Shown: positions 29,484 through 37,867, numbered from the stretch's first letter. The stretch: 38,389 nucleotides of DNA from an uncultured Mucilaginibacter sp. (GCF_946481715.1 NZ_CAMLOV010000037.1:1-38389); one strand, 5' to 3'. Made by a program: numbers and translations. Notes: generated by a model not told the origin, from the sequence alone.

Positions 29484-30302
29484 ATGTTTTTTACGCCGTT
29501 AACAAGGGGCGCATTGCTTGCTTGTATTATACTTTTTTTTGCCGGGGCTTGCCCGGTTTTAGCCCAACCAACAACTAAAACAGAAGATTCTACCAATTCG
29601 TTCCGTTTTAAAACCATTGTTATTGATCCGGGGCATGGCGGAAAAGACCCTGGTGCCCACGGAGCTTACTCCAATGAAAAAGCCGTGGCCTTAAGCATTG
29701 GCAAAAAATTAAGGGATGCCCTTAACGACCAGCTGCCCAACATAAATGTAGTAATGACCCGCAGCACTGATAAGTTTATAGAGTTGCACAACCGCGCCCA
29801 GATCGCCAACGATAGCAAGGCAAACCTGTTCATCTCCATCCACTGCAACTCCACCCCGCAACGGGTAGGCACCCGCCGTGGCGCTATGCTGCTACTATAT
29901 GGTTTCCATCGTAAGCAGGAGCAAATGGAAGCCCTGCGCGAAAATGCGTCTATCTACCAGGAAAAAGATTACCGGCAAAAGTATAACGGTTACGGTGAAG
30001 ATGCCGCCATGAACGCCATTGTATTGGCGGCATTTCAGCAGCGCTACCGCAAGCAAAGCGTACAGTTTGGCGAACTGCTGAACACCGAATTTACCGAAAC
30101 CGATGGCCGCGCAAGTGCGGGCGTAAAAGAACAAGGCGTACTGGTACTGCAGCAAAGCGGCATGCCCGGCTTATTGATAGAAACCGGTTTCATCAACAAC
30201 CCCGACGATGAACGGTATCTCAACTCCGACGAGGGCCAAAACGAAATAGTGCAATCCATTATCAGGGCTATTAAAAAATACAAGGCGGGCTTCAGTAGTT
30301 AG
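29484..30302 (+). CDS. N-acetylmuramoyl-L-alanine amidase (Amidase_3)
   Basis: A 272-residue exported zinc amidase that cuts the bond between MurNAc and the stem peptide, used in cell separation and wall remodelling. Its zinc ligands are His51 (IDPGHGGKDPGA), Glu65 (SNEKAVAL) and His120 (FISIHCNST), with the catalytic Glu233 in LLIETGFINN. The N-terminal hydrophobic segment (GALLACIILFFAGACPVLAQ) is a signal sequence, probably cleaved after VLA. ATG 29484 is chosen over ATG 29421 because a full promoter lies between them. No LysM or SPOR domain is attached. Confidence 0.93.
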   Translation: MFFTPLTRGALLACIILFFAGACPVLAQPTTKTEDSTNSFRFKTIVIDPGHGGKDPGAHGAYSNEKAVALSIGKKLRDALNDQLPNINVVMTRSTDKFIELHNRAQIANDSKANLFISIHCNSTPQRVGTRRGAMLLLYGFHRKQEQMEALRENASIYQEKDYRQKYNGYGEDAAMNAIVLAAFQQRYRKQSVQFGELLNTEFTETDGRASAGVKEQGVLVLQQSGMPGLLIETGFINNPDDERYLNSDEGQNEIVQSIIRAIKKYKAGFSS

Positions 30303-30304
30303 TT

Positions 30305-30343
30305 TTTTTGGATTACACCGATTGTTTTTGGATTACACCGATT
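30305..30343 (+). repeat. Tandem 20-bp repeat (TTTTTGGATTACACCGATT x2)
   Basis: Two exact 19-base copies, 30305-30323 and 30325-30343, spaced 20 bp apart, just after the amidase stop. Confidence 0.9.
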
Positions 30344-30385
30344 ATTGTAATATTTCACCTATAAAAGCGGCGGGCACGCGCGATT

Positions 30386-30413
30386 CCCCTCTTGAGAGGG
30401 GGCGGAGGGGGTG
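30386..30413. repeat. CCCCTCTTGAGAGGGG hairpin before the ankyrin gene
   Basis: CCCCTCT (30386-30392) and AGAGGGG (30395-30401) form a 7-bp stem; a G-rich tail follows into the GTG at 30411. It resembles a dispersed GC-rich intergenic element seen in Bacteroidota. Confidence 0.7.
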
Positions 30414-30434
30414 TTAGCAGATGTATTACCCACC

Positions 30435-31295
30435 ATGCAAACCACGGATATCACTGATAATGTTTTCCTCCAAGCTGTTGAAGCTATAGATATTGGTGAT
30501 ATCGCCTCACTCAAACAGCTGATAACCGTTAGCCCATACCTCATTACCGATAGATACATCAACGGCGAAGAAGGTTATTTTAAAGATCCTTACCTGCTTT
30601 GGTTTGTGGCGGATAACCCTATCCGGCAGGATAAATTGCCGGGGAATATAGTAGAGATAACCAATTTTTTGATAAGCGCTGTTAAGGAAAAGGCGCCGGA
30701 GTCTGCGCAGGAGCAGTTGGATTATTGCCTCGGGCTAGTTGCAACAGGTCGAATCCCGCGTGAATGTGGTGTACAGATAGCCATGATGGAAGCCCTGATA
30801 GATGCCGGTGCCACACCCGGTGGCGGCATGGGCGCCCTCGCCAACGGTAACACCGAAGCCGCTAATTACCTGATCGAACGCGGCGGCAAGCTAAAGCTGG
30901 GCGTTGCAATAGGGTTGCAGCGTACGGAAGATATTGGCCGCCTGCTACAAGTTGCTACTGCCGATGAGAAGCTGGCCGCGCTTACAGCTGCGGCATTTTA
31001 TGGCAAAGCTGATATAGTGAAGCTTTTATTGGATAAAGGCATCAGCCCAAATGGATACCCCGAAAAGGAAAGTGGTTTTCATTCGCATGCTACGCCGTTA
31101 CACCAGGCGGTATGGTCCGGCTCGCTGGAAACTGTGCAAGTTTTGGTGGAGGCAGGTGCAGATTTAAATGCTACCGATAAAATTTACGGTGGTACACCAC
31201 TCGCCTGGGCGGAATATGCGCCGTCGGAGGGTTTAGACAATGAAGCAAGGCAAAGATACGCGAAGATAGCGGCCTGTTTGAAAGAGCAAGCCTGA
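30435..31295 (+). CDS. Ankyrin-repeat protein
   Basis: A 286-residue cytoplasmic protein with ankyrin repeats, clearest in the last third: DEKLAALTAAAFYGKADIVKLLLDKGISPNG, then HATPLHQAVWSGSLETVQVLVEAGADLNATDK and TPLAWAEYA. The N-terminal half has helix pairs that may be degenerate repeats. Ankyrin domains bind other proteins; the partner is unknown. ATG 30435 is chosen rather than GTG 30411, which falls in the GC-rich hairpin repeat and would add eight odd residues. It converges with the PAS-DHp gene, 13 bp apart. Confidence 0.88.
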   Translation: MQTTDITDNVFLQAVEAIDIGDIASLKQLITVSPYLITDRYINGEEGYFKDPYLLWFVADNPIRQDKLPGNIVEITNFLISAVKEKAPESAQEQLDYCLGLVATGRIPRECGVQIAMMEALIDAGATPGGGMGALANGNTEAANYLIERGGKLKLGVAIGLQRTEDIGRLLQVATADEKLAALTAAAFYGKADIVKLLLDKGISPNGYPEKESGFHSHATPLHQAVWSGSLETVQVLVEAGADLNATDKIYGGTPLAWAEYAPSEGLDNEARQRYAKIAACLKEQA

Positions 31296-31308
31296 GGCCG
31301 GCGTTGGT

Positions 31309-31920
31309 TTAATTGGCCGTTTTATCTACTATACTTTTAATGGCATTGTCGAGTTCGGTGGCACTGTTTACTATCATATTAGTTATCCCTGTAAGGTTAT
31401 GGTCAACCTCCATATTGTTCAACACATTGGCCAACCCCAGTATATTAGCCAGCGGCCTGCGCACAACATGCGATTGCATAAAACCAATATCGTACAACTT
31501 CCCGGTTTTATCTTCAATTTCAGCCATGGCATCCTCTAAACGATTGCTTACCGCTACATGTTCTGTAATATTATGCCCAATACAAAATATACCGTACGGC
31601 AGCCCTTCACCATCAAAAACAGCTTGAAACTCCCATTGCGTAACTACAAATCCGCCATTACCATCATGTTTCCGCAGCGTTGCCGGTAGCAGCTTGCCAG
31701 GGTTTTCAAAGCATTTTCCGCCTACTTCCCTACAAATTTTTATATCATCGGGATGCAGCGTAATAGAAAATTCTTTGCCAACCAACGATCCGTTTAAGGC
31801 ATCAAAGTTGCGGCTGTAGTGCGGGCTTACGTGTATGTACCGGCTATCCATCCCGATAATTAGCGAGTAATAAAAATTAGATCCTTCTAAAAATCTTATG
31901 GTTTCGGTAACTGTGTTCAT
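31309..31920 (-). CDS. PAS domain plus histidine-kinase DHp segment, no catalytic domain
   Basis: A 203-residue cytoplasmic protein. Residues about 13-120 form a PAS domain (FYYSLIIGMDSRYIHVSPHY, SITLHPDDI, YGIFCIGHNITEH), likely sensing a ligand or redox state. A linker helix leads to an H-box, QSHVVRRPLANILGL, with His151 positioned like the phospho-accepting His of HisKA domains. The protein then ends after one more helix (about 50 residues), with no HATPase. It is either a stand-alone sensor/dimerisation module, a phosphotransfer partner, or a natural truncation. The stop is clean and the next gene (ankyrin) is convergent, so no lost kinase domain is visible downstream. Confidence 0.87.
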   Translation of the reverse strand: MNTVTETIRFLEGSNFYYSLIIGMDSRYIHVSPHYSRNFDALNGSLVGKEFSITLHPDDIKICREVGGKCFENPGKLLPATLRKHDGNGGFVVTQWEFQAVFDGEGLPYGIFCIGHNITEHVAVSNRLEDAMAEIEDKTGKLYDIGFMQSHVVRRPLANILGLANVLNNMEVDHNLTGITNMIVNSATELDNAIKSIVDKTAN

Positions 31921-31926
31921 GTCGGT

Positions 31927-31942
31927 TTACAGCTTGCTGTAA
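31927..31942. promoter_or_regulatory. Palindrome upstream of the PAS-DHp gene
   Basis: TTACAGC, TT, GCTGTAA (7-bp arms), six bases before the ATG at 31920. Candidate operator. Confidence 0.45.
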
Positions 31943-32095
31943 GTTGGTACGGGGTGAATGTAGTCAATCGAAGGGGGTTGTCCTAATTATATAAAACGTT
32001 AATTATAGGTTTAATATTAGCGTGCCACCGTAAGCCGAAAAAATTTAGCAACCCGCTCATTATTAAACGGTGTTGCCTATATTTATACACATCTT

Positions 32096-32917
32096 ATGTA
32101 CAAGCTATATATGCGCATCAAAAAAAAGATTCTCCTGATAGTGATTCCACAGCTACTAACGTTGTTGGGGTGTAAACCAAAAACTATGTATGGCAATAAC
32201 CCCGAGGCAGGCCACTATTATAGCATTAATGGCATAAAAATGTACGTTGAGCAGTATGGCAGCGGCGAACCCCTGTTAATGATACATGGTAACGGCGGCG
32301 ACATGAGCTCCTTTACCGAAAACGTACCCTATTTTACCAAAAAATACCGGGTAATATTAGCCGACAGCCGGGCACAAGGCAAAACCGTCGATGCCAGCGA
32401 TTCGTTGAGTTTTGAGCAAATGGCAGATGACTTTGCCGTATTGCTGGATACCCTGAAAGTGCCCAAAGCCTATGTGCTGGGCTGGAGCGATGGCGGCATT
32501 AATGCCATATTGATGGCCATACGCCACCCCGGTAAAGTAATAAAACTGGCATCGACCGGTGCCAATATCTGGCCCGACTCTACCGCTCTGGACCCGCAAA
32601 GCTGGAAGCAAAGCCAAAAGTATTATAACGAAAATAAAAATCGCGTTTGGAAAACGCCGCGCGAAAAAAACAATTGGAAGGTATTTATGCTGGACTGGAA
32701 CCAACCCAACATTAAATTGAAGCAATTACAGCAGATTAAATGCCCCGCATTTATCATCGCCGGAGAGCATGATGTAATAGTTGATAAGCATACTCGCCTT
32801 ATTCAAAGTAATATACCGGGTTCGGAATTGTGGATAGTACCAAATTCGGGCCACGCCACGCTGATGGAACACCCCGGTGAATTTAATAAACGTGTGGACG
32901 AATTCTTTGAGAAATAA
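32096..32917 (+). CDS. Alpha/beta-hydrolase lipoprotein
   Basis: A 273-residue exported hydrolase. The N terminus (MYKLYMRIKKK, hydrophobic core, LLTLLGC with Cys26) is a lipoprotein signal, so the enzyme is probably anchored in the envelope. The fold is clear: HGNGGDMSSF oxyanion loop, nucleophile Ser131 in GWSDGG, acid in IIAGEHDVI, and His in NSGHATLMEHP. It resembles haloperoxidase/esterase-type hydrolases; substrate cannot be told. An internal ATG at 32111 is an alternative start. It has no clear operon partner; the YceI gene follows after a palindromic control region. Confidence 0.9.
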   Translation: MYKLYMRIKKKILLIVIPQLLTLLGCKPKTMYGNNPEAGHYYSINGIKMYVEQYGSGEPLLMIHGNGGDMSSFTENVPYFTKKYRVILADSRAQGKTVDASDSLSFEQMADDFAVLLDTLKVPKAYVLGWSDGGINAILMAIRHPGKVIKLASTGANIWPDSTALDPQSWKQSQKYYNENKNRVWKTPREKNNWKVFMLDWNQPNIKLKQLQQIKCPAFIIAGEHDVIVDKHTRLIQSNIPGSELWIVPNSGHATLMEHPGEFNKRVDEFFEK

Positions 32918-32938
32918 CGGTTTGTCATTGTTTTTTCA

Positions 32939-32966
32939 CAAAATAAATGTTTGAACATTTATTTTG
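32939..32966. promoter_or_regulatory. 28-bp palindromic operator candidate upstream of yceI-like gene
   Basis: Perfect 13-bp arms, CAAAATAAATGTT (32939-32951) and AACATTTATTTTG (32954-32966), with a two-base spacer. The right end provides TTTG (32963-32966), the -33 element, 21 bp before a perfect TATCTTTG. Confidence 0.75.
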
Positions 32967-32995
32967 CAAGGATGTGAAACCTTTCTATATCTTTG
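32963..32995 (+). promoter_or_regulatory. -33/-7 promoter of the YceI-family gene
   Basis: TTTG (32963-32966), 21 bp, TATCTTTG (32988-32995). The -33 element overlaps the palindrome, so a bound regulator would block it. An in-frame TTG at 32993 lies in the -7 box and is not the start. Confidence 0.72.
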
Positions 32996-33031
32996 GTAAG
33001 TATAAAGTATTTAAACACAATTTTAAACAAA

Positions 33032-33610
33032 ATGAAAAAGACCTTATTAATAGCCGCCGCAGCTTTATTGATGCAAACGGCTGTATTTGCCCAAACTACA
33101 TGGAAGAATGATAAAGCACATTCGCATGTAACTTTCACCATCACCCACTTGGCAGTGTCTGATGTTGATGGTACTTTTAAAGATTTTGATGCAACTATTG
33201 TTGCTGCAAAGCCCGATTTTAGCGATGCTAAAGTTACTTTTGTAGCGCAAACTGCATCGGTAAATACCGAGAACGACCGCCGCGACGGCCACCTGAAAAG
33301 CGAAGATTTTTTCGACGTAGCAAAATTCCCAACCCTTAGTTTTGTAAGCACAGGTATTGCACCAGCAGGCACAGGTAAATACAAACTTACCGGTAATTTA
33401 ACTTTGCATGGTGTTACCAAACCGGTTGTTTTTGATCTTGTTCACCGCGGTACGATCACAAACCCAATGAGCAAACAACCTGCGGCTGGTTTTAAAGTAA
33501 CCGGAACCATCAAACGCTCTGATTTTAACTTCGGCAGCAAATTTGGTTCTCCGATGCTGAGTGATGAAGTTGAACTAAGCGCAAGCGGCGAATTTGGCCA
33601 GGCTAAATAA
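33032..33610 (+). CDS. YceI-family secreted lipid-binding protein
   Basis: A 192-residue exported protein of the YceI family, which binds isoprenoid or other lipids in a lipocalin-like barrel. The signal peptide MKKTLLIAAAALLMQTAVFAQ is cleaved before TTWKNDKAHS. Family motifs are SHVTFTITHLAVSDVDGTFKDFDA, NTENDRRDGHLKSEDFFDVAKFP, and YKLTGNLTLHGVTKPV. ATG 33032 starts the signal peptide. The gene sits alone after a palindrome-controlled promoter and ends at a two-way terminator shared with DUF2147. The ligand is unknown; YceI genes are often stress- or metabolism-controlled, which suits a repressor site. Confidence 0.94.
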   Translation: MKKTLLIAAAALLMQTAVFAQTTWKNDKAHSHVTFTITHLAVSDVDGTFKDFDATIVAAKPDFSDAKVTFVAQTASVNTENDRRDGHLKSEDFFDVAKFPTLSFVSTGIAPAGTGKYKLTGNLTLHGVTKPVVFDLVHRGTITNPMSKQPAAGFKVTGTIKRSDFNFGSKFGSPMLSDEVELSASGEFGQAK

Positions 33611-33629
33611 TAAATTTTCAATCGATATA

Positions 33630-33670
33630 CAAAAAGCGCCCTTGTGATAACCACAGGGCGCTTTTGTTTT
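33630..33670. terminator. Bidirectional terminator between yceI-like and DUF2147 genes
   Basis: AAAAGCGCCCTTGTG (33632-33646) pairs with CACAGGGCGCTTTT (33652-33665) with one bulged base, flanked by A and T runs. Confidence 0.85.
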
Positions 33671-33693
33671 ATAGTTTGTTCAGTTTTGTTTCG

Positions 33694-34212
33694 TTATATG
33701 CGTGTAAACGTCATGGTTTTGCCAATAAATTTGAAATGCCAGTAGCCTTTTACTTTTAGCGCCCCATCTTTATTAATATAGGCCGAAGAACTCCAGTGCT
33801 TGCCGGCTTGCGCGTCGTAAATGATGCCACCTTCCCACGAGTTGCTCTTTGGGGAATAAACTAGTTTTTCCAGCACGTTCATGCCTAATAACTTGCGGCT
33901 ACGTAAAGCAGGGTTTGGGTTATGTTTGTCGGTGGTGGTTTCCATTGCTTTTGGTCCGCCGCCATTATCAAACCACACAATTTTTGCTCTGAATTCCCCG
34001 CCTTCTTTTAAAACCTGCACTACCAGGTTTTTTTCCTGGTTTTGCCATTTGCCGCATATCTGTTCATCGGAAGCAAGGGTGCCATTCGGGGTTTTGCTAT
34101 TGTGCCCCACCAATAGCAGCAATCCAAAAAAACTCAGTAAAAACGAATTACTCATAAAAACCATCGATAGGATGTGTAGTGCCCGCACAAAGCTAATGCC
34201 AAACCCTTGCAT
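33694..34212 (-). CDS. DUF2147 secreted protein
   Basis: A 172-residue exported protein of the DUF2147 family, function not known. A long hydrophobic N-terminal segment (SNSFLLSFFGLLLLVG) is the signal. The domain begins with ICGKWQNQEKNLVVQV and carries the conserved EGGEFRAKIVWFDNGG, LLGMNVLEKLVYSPKSNSWEGGIIYDAQAGKHWSS and GYWHFKFIGKTMTFTR. ATG 34212 is used; later in-frame ATGs (for MVFMSNSF) are possible and would give a more standard signal. It converges with the YceI gene at a shared terminator. Confidence 0.85.
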   Translation of the reverse strand: MQGFGISFVRALHILSMVFMSNSFLLSFFGLLLLVGHNSKTPNGTLASDEQICGKWQNQEKNLVVQVLKEGGEFRAKIVWFDNGGGPKAMETTTDKHNPNPALRSRKLLGMNVLEKLVYSPKSNSWEGGIIYDAQAGKHWSSSAYINKDGALKVKGYWHFKFIGKTMTFTRI

Positions 34213-34451
34213 TGCCTGTATAATTGTAGTTTACGTTTTTTAGCTGAGAAATGATACACAGTTTTCAGTACAGGTGTAGGGGAAATTAAGCGGAGAATGA
34301 TTTTAAAAGCAATTGTGATATTGCTTTAGTTTGGTAATCCCACGCTATTTATAGACCCCGATGCATGCTTGTAAAAGGATTTTTGTTTTGACGGTGCGGC
34401 GATAGCCTAAACAAGACCGTAGCTGGTTGCCTACTGTCCGCCGGCACAGGT

Positions 34452-35018
34452 TTATTTTTTTAGCGGCACCAGGTGCCTATAAGTATTGAGCATTACACCC
34501 GTTGGCGTGGTGCTTGTGCTTACAAATTCAAGTTCGCGCGCATCAAAACTTTCTGCAAAAATACGTTTGCCCCGGCCCAGCAATATCGGGTATACAATTA
34601 ATACAACCTCGTCAACCAGTCCCTCATCGAGTAATACCGAGGTCAGCGATATACTTCCGGACATGATCAGATCCGGCCCATCTGTTGCTTTGAGGTTGCG
34701 GATACTGGCTATGGCATCATCGCCCAGGCTTTGTGCCGGTTCCCATTCAAGGCCGGCCGGCCGGTGGGTTACAATGTGCTTGGTTGCAGCGTTCAGTCGT
34801 GCTGCCATCGGCCCCGGTGCGCTCGGCCAAAAGCCCGACCAGGCATCATAGGTGTTGCGGCCAAGCAGTAAATCAAACTCTGCGCCATAGGCCTCCAAAA
34901 GAGATGCCAGCCCGGCGGGTGTCCTGTAAGGTGCTGACCATCCCCCGTATTCGTAGTTTTCGTCGTGCTCAATTACGCCATCCAGCGAGATATGTTCAAA
35001 AATTTTGATCTTTCTCAT
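34452..35018 (-). CDS. Dihydrofolate-reductase-family protein (RibD C-terminal type)
   Basis: A 188-residue cytoplasmic reductase of the DHFR/RibD C-terminal superfamily, YyaP/YwjB-like. The N terminus KIKIFEHISLDGVIEHD, then FDLLLGRNTYDAW, ATKHIVTHRP, GPDLIMSGSISLTSVLLDEGLVDEVVLIVYPILLGRGKRIF are typical. It probably uses NADPH; the substrate is unknown, and these proteins are not usually the essential DHFR. A perfect TAACTTTG box lies about 30 bp upstream. It stands alone on this strand. Confidence 0.9.
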   Translation of the reverse strand: MRKIKIFEHISLDGVIEHDENYEYGGWSAPYRTPAGLASLLEAYGAEFDLLLGRNTYDAWSGFWPSAPGPMAARLNAATKHIVTHRPAGLEWEPAQSLGDDAIASIRNLKATDGPDLIMSGSISLTSVLLDEGLVDEVVLIVYPILLGRGKRIFAESFDARELEFVSTSTTPTGVMLNTYRHLVPLKK

Positions 35019-35047
35019 GTTGCTTGCTATTAGTTTATTTGTTTCTA

Positions 35048-35055
35048 CAAAGTTA
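35048..35055 (-). promoter_or_regulatory. -7 box TAACTTTG of the DHFR-like gene
   Basis: Perfect TAnnTTTG on the minus strand, 29 bp before the ATG at 35018. No clear -33. Confidence 0.6.
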
Positions 35056-35289
35056 AAGCGAACCGGATAAACGCGATAGTGGCGAAAAGAACATTAAAAG
35101 GGTCTTATGCGACTATTTTATCGGCTCAATAGCCCTGTGAATTGCCTAAAATCGAATTACGGATTTGAATTGGGGTCTATAAATTCTGCTCATTCCGTTA
35201 ATTCCTTTAAATTCGGGATCAGGCAATCTTCACGAAAACGTTACCGTACAAAAAAGGCGCATCAGATGCAGCCGTGCTTAACTTTCTGT

Positions 35290-35297
35290 TATATTTG
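35290..35297 (+). promoter_or_regulatory. -7 box TATATTTG of the GH3 gene
   Basis: Perfect TAnnTTTG, 29 bp before ATG 35327. Confidence 0.6.
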
Positions 35298-35326
35298 AAA
35301 TGTAAACCAATATACATCTCCCGTTA

Positions 35327-37729
35327 ATGAAAAAACAACTATTGCTACTGCCAGTGTTACTGCAACTGCTTTCTTTTTCCGCATCGGCACAAACAAAAAA
35401 CATATACCATAAAGGCTGGGTAGATTTTAACAAAAACGGCAAAATGGACGTTTTTGAAGACCCTAAGCAAACTGTAGAGAAGCGGATTAACGACCTGCTG
35501 AGCCAAATGACTGTTGACGAAAAGACCTGTCAAATGGCTACCCTTTACGGTTACAAACGTGTTTTAAAGGATGAAATGCCTGTAGAGCGCTGGAAAACCG
35601 AAATATGGAAGGACGGCATAGCTAATATAGATGAGGAACTGAACAACCTTACATCTACAACGGACGATGCACCCACACAATATTCGTTCCCTTTTAGCAA
35701 ACATGCATCTGCTATTAATACCGTGCAAAAATGGTTTGTGGAAGAAACGCGCATGGGCATCCCGGTTGATTTTACTAACGAGGGGATACATGGGTTAACG
35801 CATGACCGTGCTACCCCGCTGCCTGCCCCTATATCTATAGGTGCCACCTGGGATAAACAACTGGTGCGTCGCGCCGGCCAAACCGTTGGCCGCGAAGCTA
35901 AAGCTTTGGGTTACACCAATGTTTACGCACCGATATTGGACCCTGCGCGCGACCAACGCTGGGGCCGTGTGGTAGAATGCTATGGCGAAAGCCCGTTCCA
36001 TATAGCCGAACTGGGTAAACAAATGGTATTGGGTATCCAGGAAGAAGGCGTGGCATCTACCCTGAAACATTATGCTGTTTACAGTATACCAAAAGGCGGC
36101 CGCGATGGCAGTGCCCGCACCGACCCGCATGTGGCGCCACGGGAAATGCACCAGGTATATTTATACCCCTTTCGCCGGGTGATACAGGAAGCGCACCCGA
36201 TGGGCGTAATGAGCAGTTATAACGATTATGATGGCGTGCCTATCACCGGTAGTTACTACTTCCTTACAGAGCTGCTGCGCCAGCAATTCGGGTTCCAGGG
36301 CTATGTGGTGTCGGACAGCGAGGCTGTAGAGTTTTTATACTCTAAGCACAAAGTAGCCGGCGATTACAAGGAAGCAGTAAGGCAGGCCGTAGAGGCCGGC
36401 TTAAATGTGCGTACCAACTTTACCATGCCCCAAACTTTTATATTGCCGTTGCGCGAGCTGATAAAAGAGAATAAGGTATCGATGAAGGTGATTGATAGCC
36501 GGGTAGCGGACGTGCTGCGGGTGAAGTTTCGCCTCGGGTTGTTTGACGCCCCTTACGTAAAAGACCCCAAAGCAGCCGATAAACTGGTGCATACAGCGGC
36601 CGACGAACAAATGAGCCTGCAAATGAACCGCGAGAGCATGGTATTGCTAAAAAATGAGGGCAACCTGCTGCCGCTTGATAAAACCAAATTGAAGAACATT
36701 TTGGTTACAGGCCCGCTGGCAGTGGAATCTAATTACACTATTAGCCGCTATGGCCCATCGCACAACCCTATCATCAATGTTTACGATGGCATAAAAAAAT
36801 ATGCAGGCAGCAGTGCCAATGTTACCTATGTAAAAGGCTGCGATATAGTAGACGCGACCTGGCCGGAGAGCGAGATAATTGAAACACCGCTAACCGCAGC
36901 CGAACAAGCCGGCATTGATTCGGCGGTTGCGCAGGCCAGGTTATCTGATGTGGTAATTGCCGTAGTAGGCGAAGATGTGCGTAGGGTTGGCGAGAGCCTC
37001 TCTCGCACAGGGCTAAACCTGCCGGGGCGCCAGCTAAAACTGATACAAGCATTACAAGCAACGGGTAAACCCGTAGTTATGGTAATGATAAACGGGCAGC
37101 CGCTTACTATTAACTGGGAAAATAAGTACGTGCCAGCCATTTTAGAGGCCTGGTTCCCCAGCGTGCAAAGCGGGCAGGTAATTGCCGAAACCCTTTTTGG
37201 CGATAACAACCCCGGCGGCAAACTGGCCATTACCTTCCCGAAATCGATCGGGCAGATAGAATTTAACTTTCCCTTTAAACCAAATTCGCAGGCGGGCCAG
37301 GGCGGGCAAAACAGTTGGGGTAAAACCAGCGTGAACGGTGCACTGTACCCATTTGGCTATGGCTTAAGTTATACCAAATTCGAGTATAGCAATCTGGTGG
37401 TTTCGCCCGAAAAAGAGAATGCACAGGGCGATATCAGCGTATCGGTAGATGTGGCCAACACAGGGGGCCGCAAAGGCGATGAAGTGGTGCAGTTGTACCT
37501 AAAAGACAATATCAGCAGCGTAACGACCTACGAGTTCGATCTGCGGGGCTTCGAGCGCATCAGCCTGGCACCCGGAGAAAAGAAAACGGTGCAGTTCACC
37601 CTCCACCCGGACGACCTCGCCTTGCTGGATAAAAACATGAACTGGACGGTGGAGCCCGGCACCTTCACCGTAATGATAGGCGCATCATCGGAGGACATTA
37701 AGTTGAAAAAGGAGTTTGTGGTGGAGTAG
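35327..37729 (+). CDS. Glycoside hydrolase family 3, beta-glucosidase/xylosidase type
   Basis: An 800-residue exported GH3 enzyme that removes sugars from the non-reducing end of oligosaccharides. The signal peptide ends FSASAQ (cut after residue 21). Residues 33-45 (DFNKNGKMDVFED) form an EF-hand-like calcium loop common at this position in Bacteroidota GH3. The TIM-barrel domain has GATWDKQLVRRAG, the KHYAVYS segment (Lys247, His248) and nucleophile Asp330 in GYVVSDSEAVEF. A second alpha/beta domain (residues about 415-640) and a fibronectin III-like end (FEYSNLVVSPEK to the C terminus) complete it. No susCD genes are nearby, so the substrate is not known from context. Confidence 0.94.
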   Translation: MKKQLLLLPVLLQLLSFSASAQTKNIYHKGWVDFNKNGKMDVFEDPKQTVEKRINDLLSQMTVDEKTCQMATLYGYKRVLKDEMPVERWKTEIWKDGIANIDEELNNLTSTTDDAPTQYSFPFSKHASAINTVQKWFVEETRMGIPVDFTNEGIHGLTHDRATPLPAPISIGATWDKQLVRRAGQTVGREAKALGYTNVYAPILDPARDQRWGRVVECYGESPFHIAELGKQMVLGIQEEGVASTLKHYAVYSIPKGGRDGSARTDPHVAPREMHQVYLYPFRRVIQEAHPMGVMSSYNDYDGVPITGSYYFLTELLRQQFGFQGYVVSDSEAVEFLYSKHKVAGDYKEAVRQAVEAGLNVRTNFTMPQTFILPLRELIKENKVSMKVIDSRVADVLRVKFRLGLFDAPYVKDPKAADKLVHTAADEQMSLQMNRESMVLLKNEGNLLPLDKTKLKNILVTGPLAVESNYTISRYGPSHNPIINVYDGIKKYAGSSANVTYVKGCDIVDATWPESEIIETPLTAAEQAGIDSAVAQARLSDVVIAVVGEDVRRVGESLSRTGLNLPGRQLKLIQALQATGKPVVMVMINGQPLTINWENKYVPAILEAWFPSVQSGQVIAETLFGDNNPGGKLAITFPKSIGQIEFNFPFKPNSQAGQGGQNSWGKTSVNGALYPFGYGLSYTKFEYSNLVVSPEKENAQGDISVSVDVANTGGRKGDEVVQLYLKDNISSVTTYEFDLRGFERISLAPGEKKTVQFTLHPDDLALLDKNMNWTVEPGTFTVMIGASSEDIKLKKEFVVE

Positions 37730-37735
37730 AAGGGA

Positions 37736-37777
37736 GGAAGAGGAAAGGTAAAAGGCGAAAGGTAAAAGGTTTTTCCT
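37736..37777. repeat. GAAAGGTAAAAGG low-complexity repeat
   Basis: Purine-rich tandem-like copies of GAAAGGTAAAAGG shortly after the GH3 stop. One of several low-complexity intergenic blocks in this window. Confidence 0.7.
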
Positions 37778-37867
37778 ATCCTCCGCATTAATTCGGCAGT
37801 ACCTCCACGATAACTAATCTATCCGCCTGCCCCAAAACATTCTCCCAGCAAATCCCTTATAATAAGC

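Larger units (their letters stand above)
35019..35326. other. Intergenic region between divergent DHFR-like and GH3 genes
   Basis: About 308 bp. It holds the minus-strand box CAAAGTTA at 35048-35055 (TAACTTTG for the DHFR-like gene) and the plus-strand box at 35290-35297 for GH3. The middle (about 35140-35225) repeats AATTC and ATTCCG phrases and is low in complexity. A 63-codon frame at 35107-35298 has no protein-like features. Confidence 0.7.

Noticed and set aside
30411..30434. GTG start of the ankyrin gene
   Set aside because: It lies at the end of a GC-rich dispersed hairpin and adds eight residues with no support.
32993..33031. TTG start of the YceI gene
   Set aside because: It falls in the TATCTTTG box; ATG 33032 starts the signal peptide.
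34213..34451. 239-bp gap between DUF2147 and DHFR-like genes
   Set aside because: No gene, convincing hairpin or perfect promoter box was seen by eye.
35107..35298. 63-codon frame before GH3
   Set aside because: Composition is not protein-like; it contains low-complexity phrases and the GH3 promoter box.
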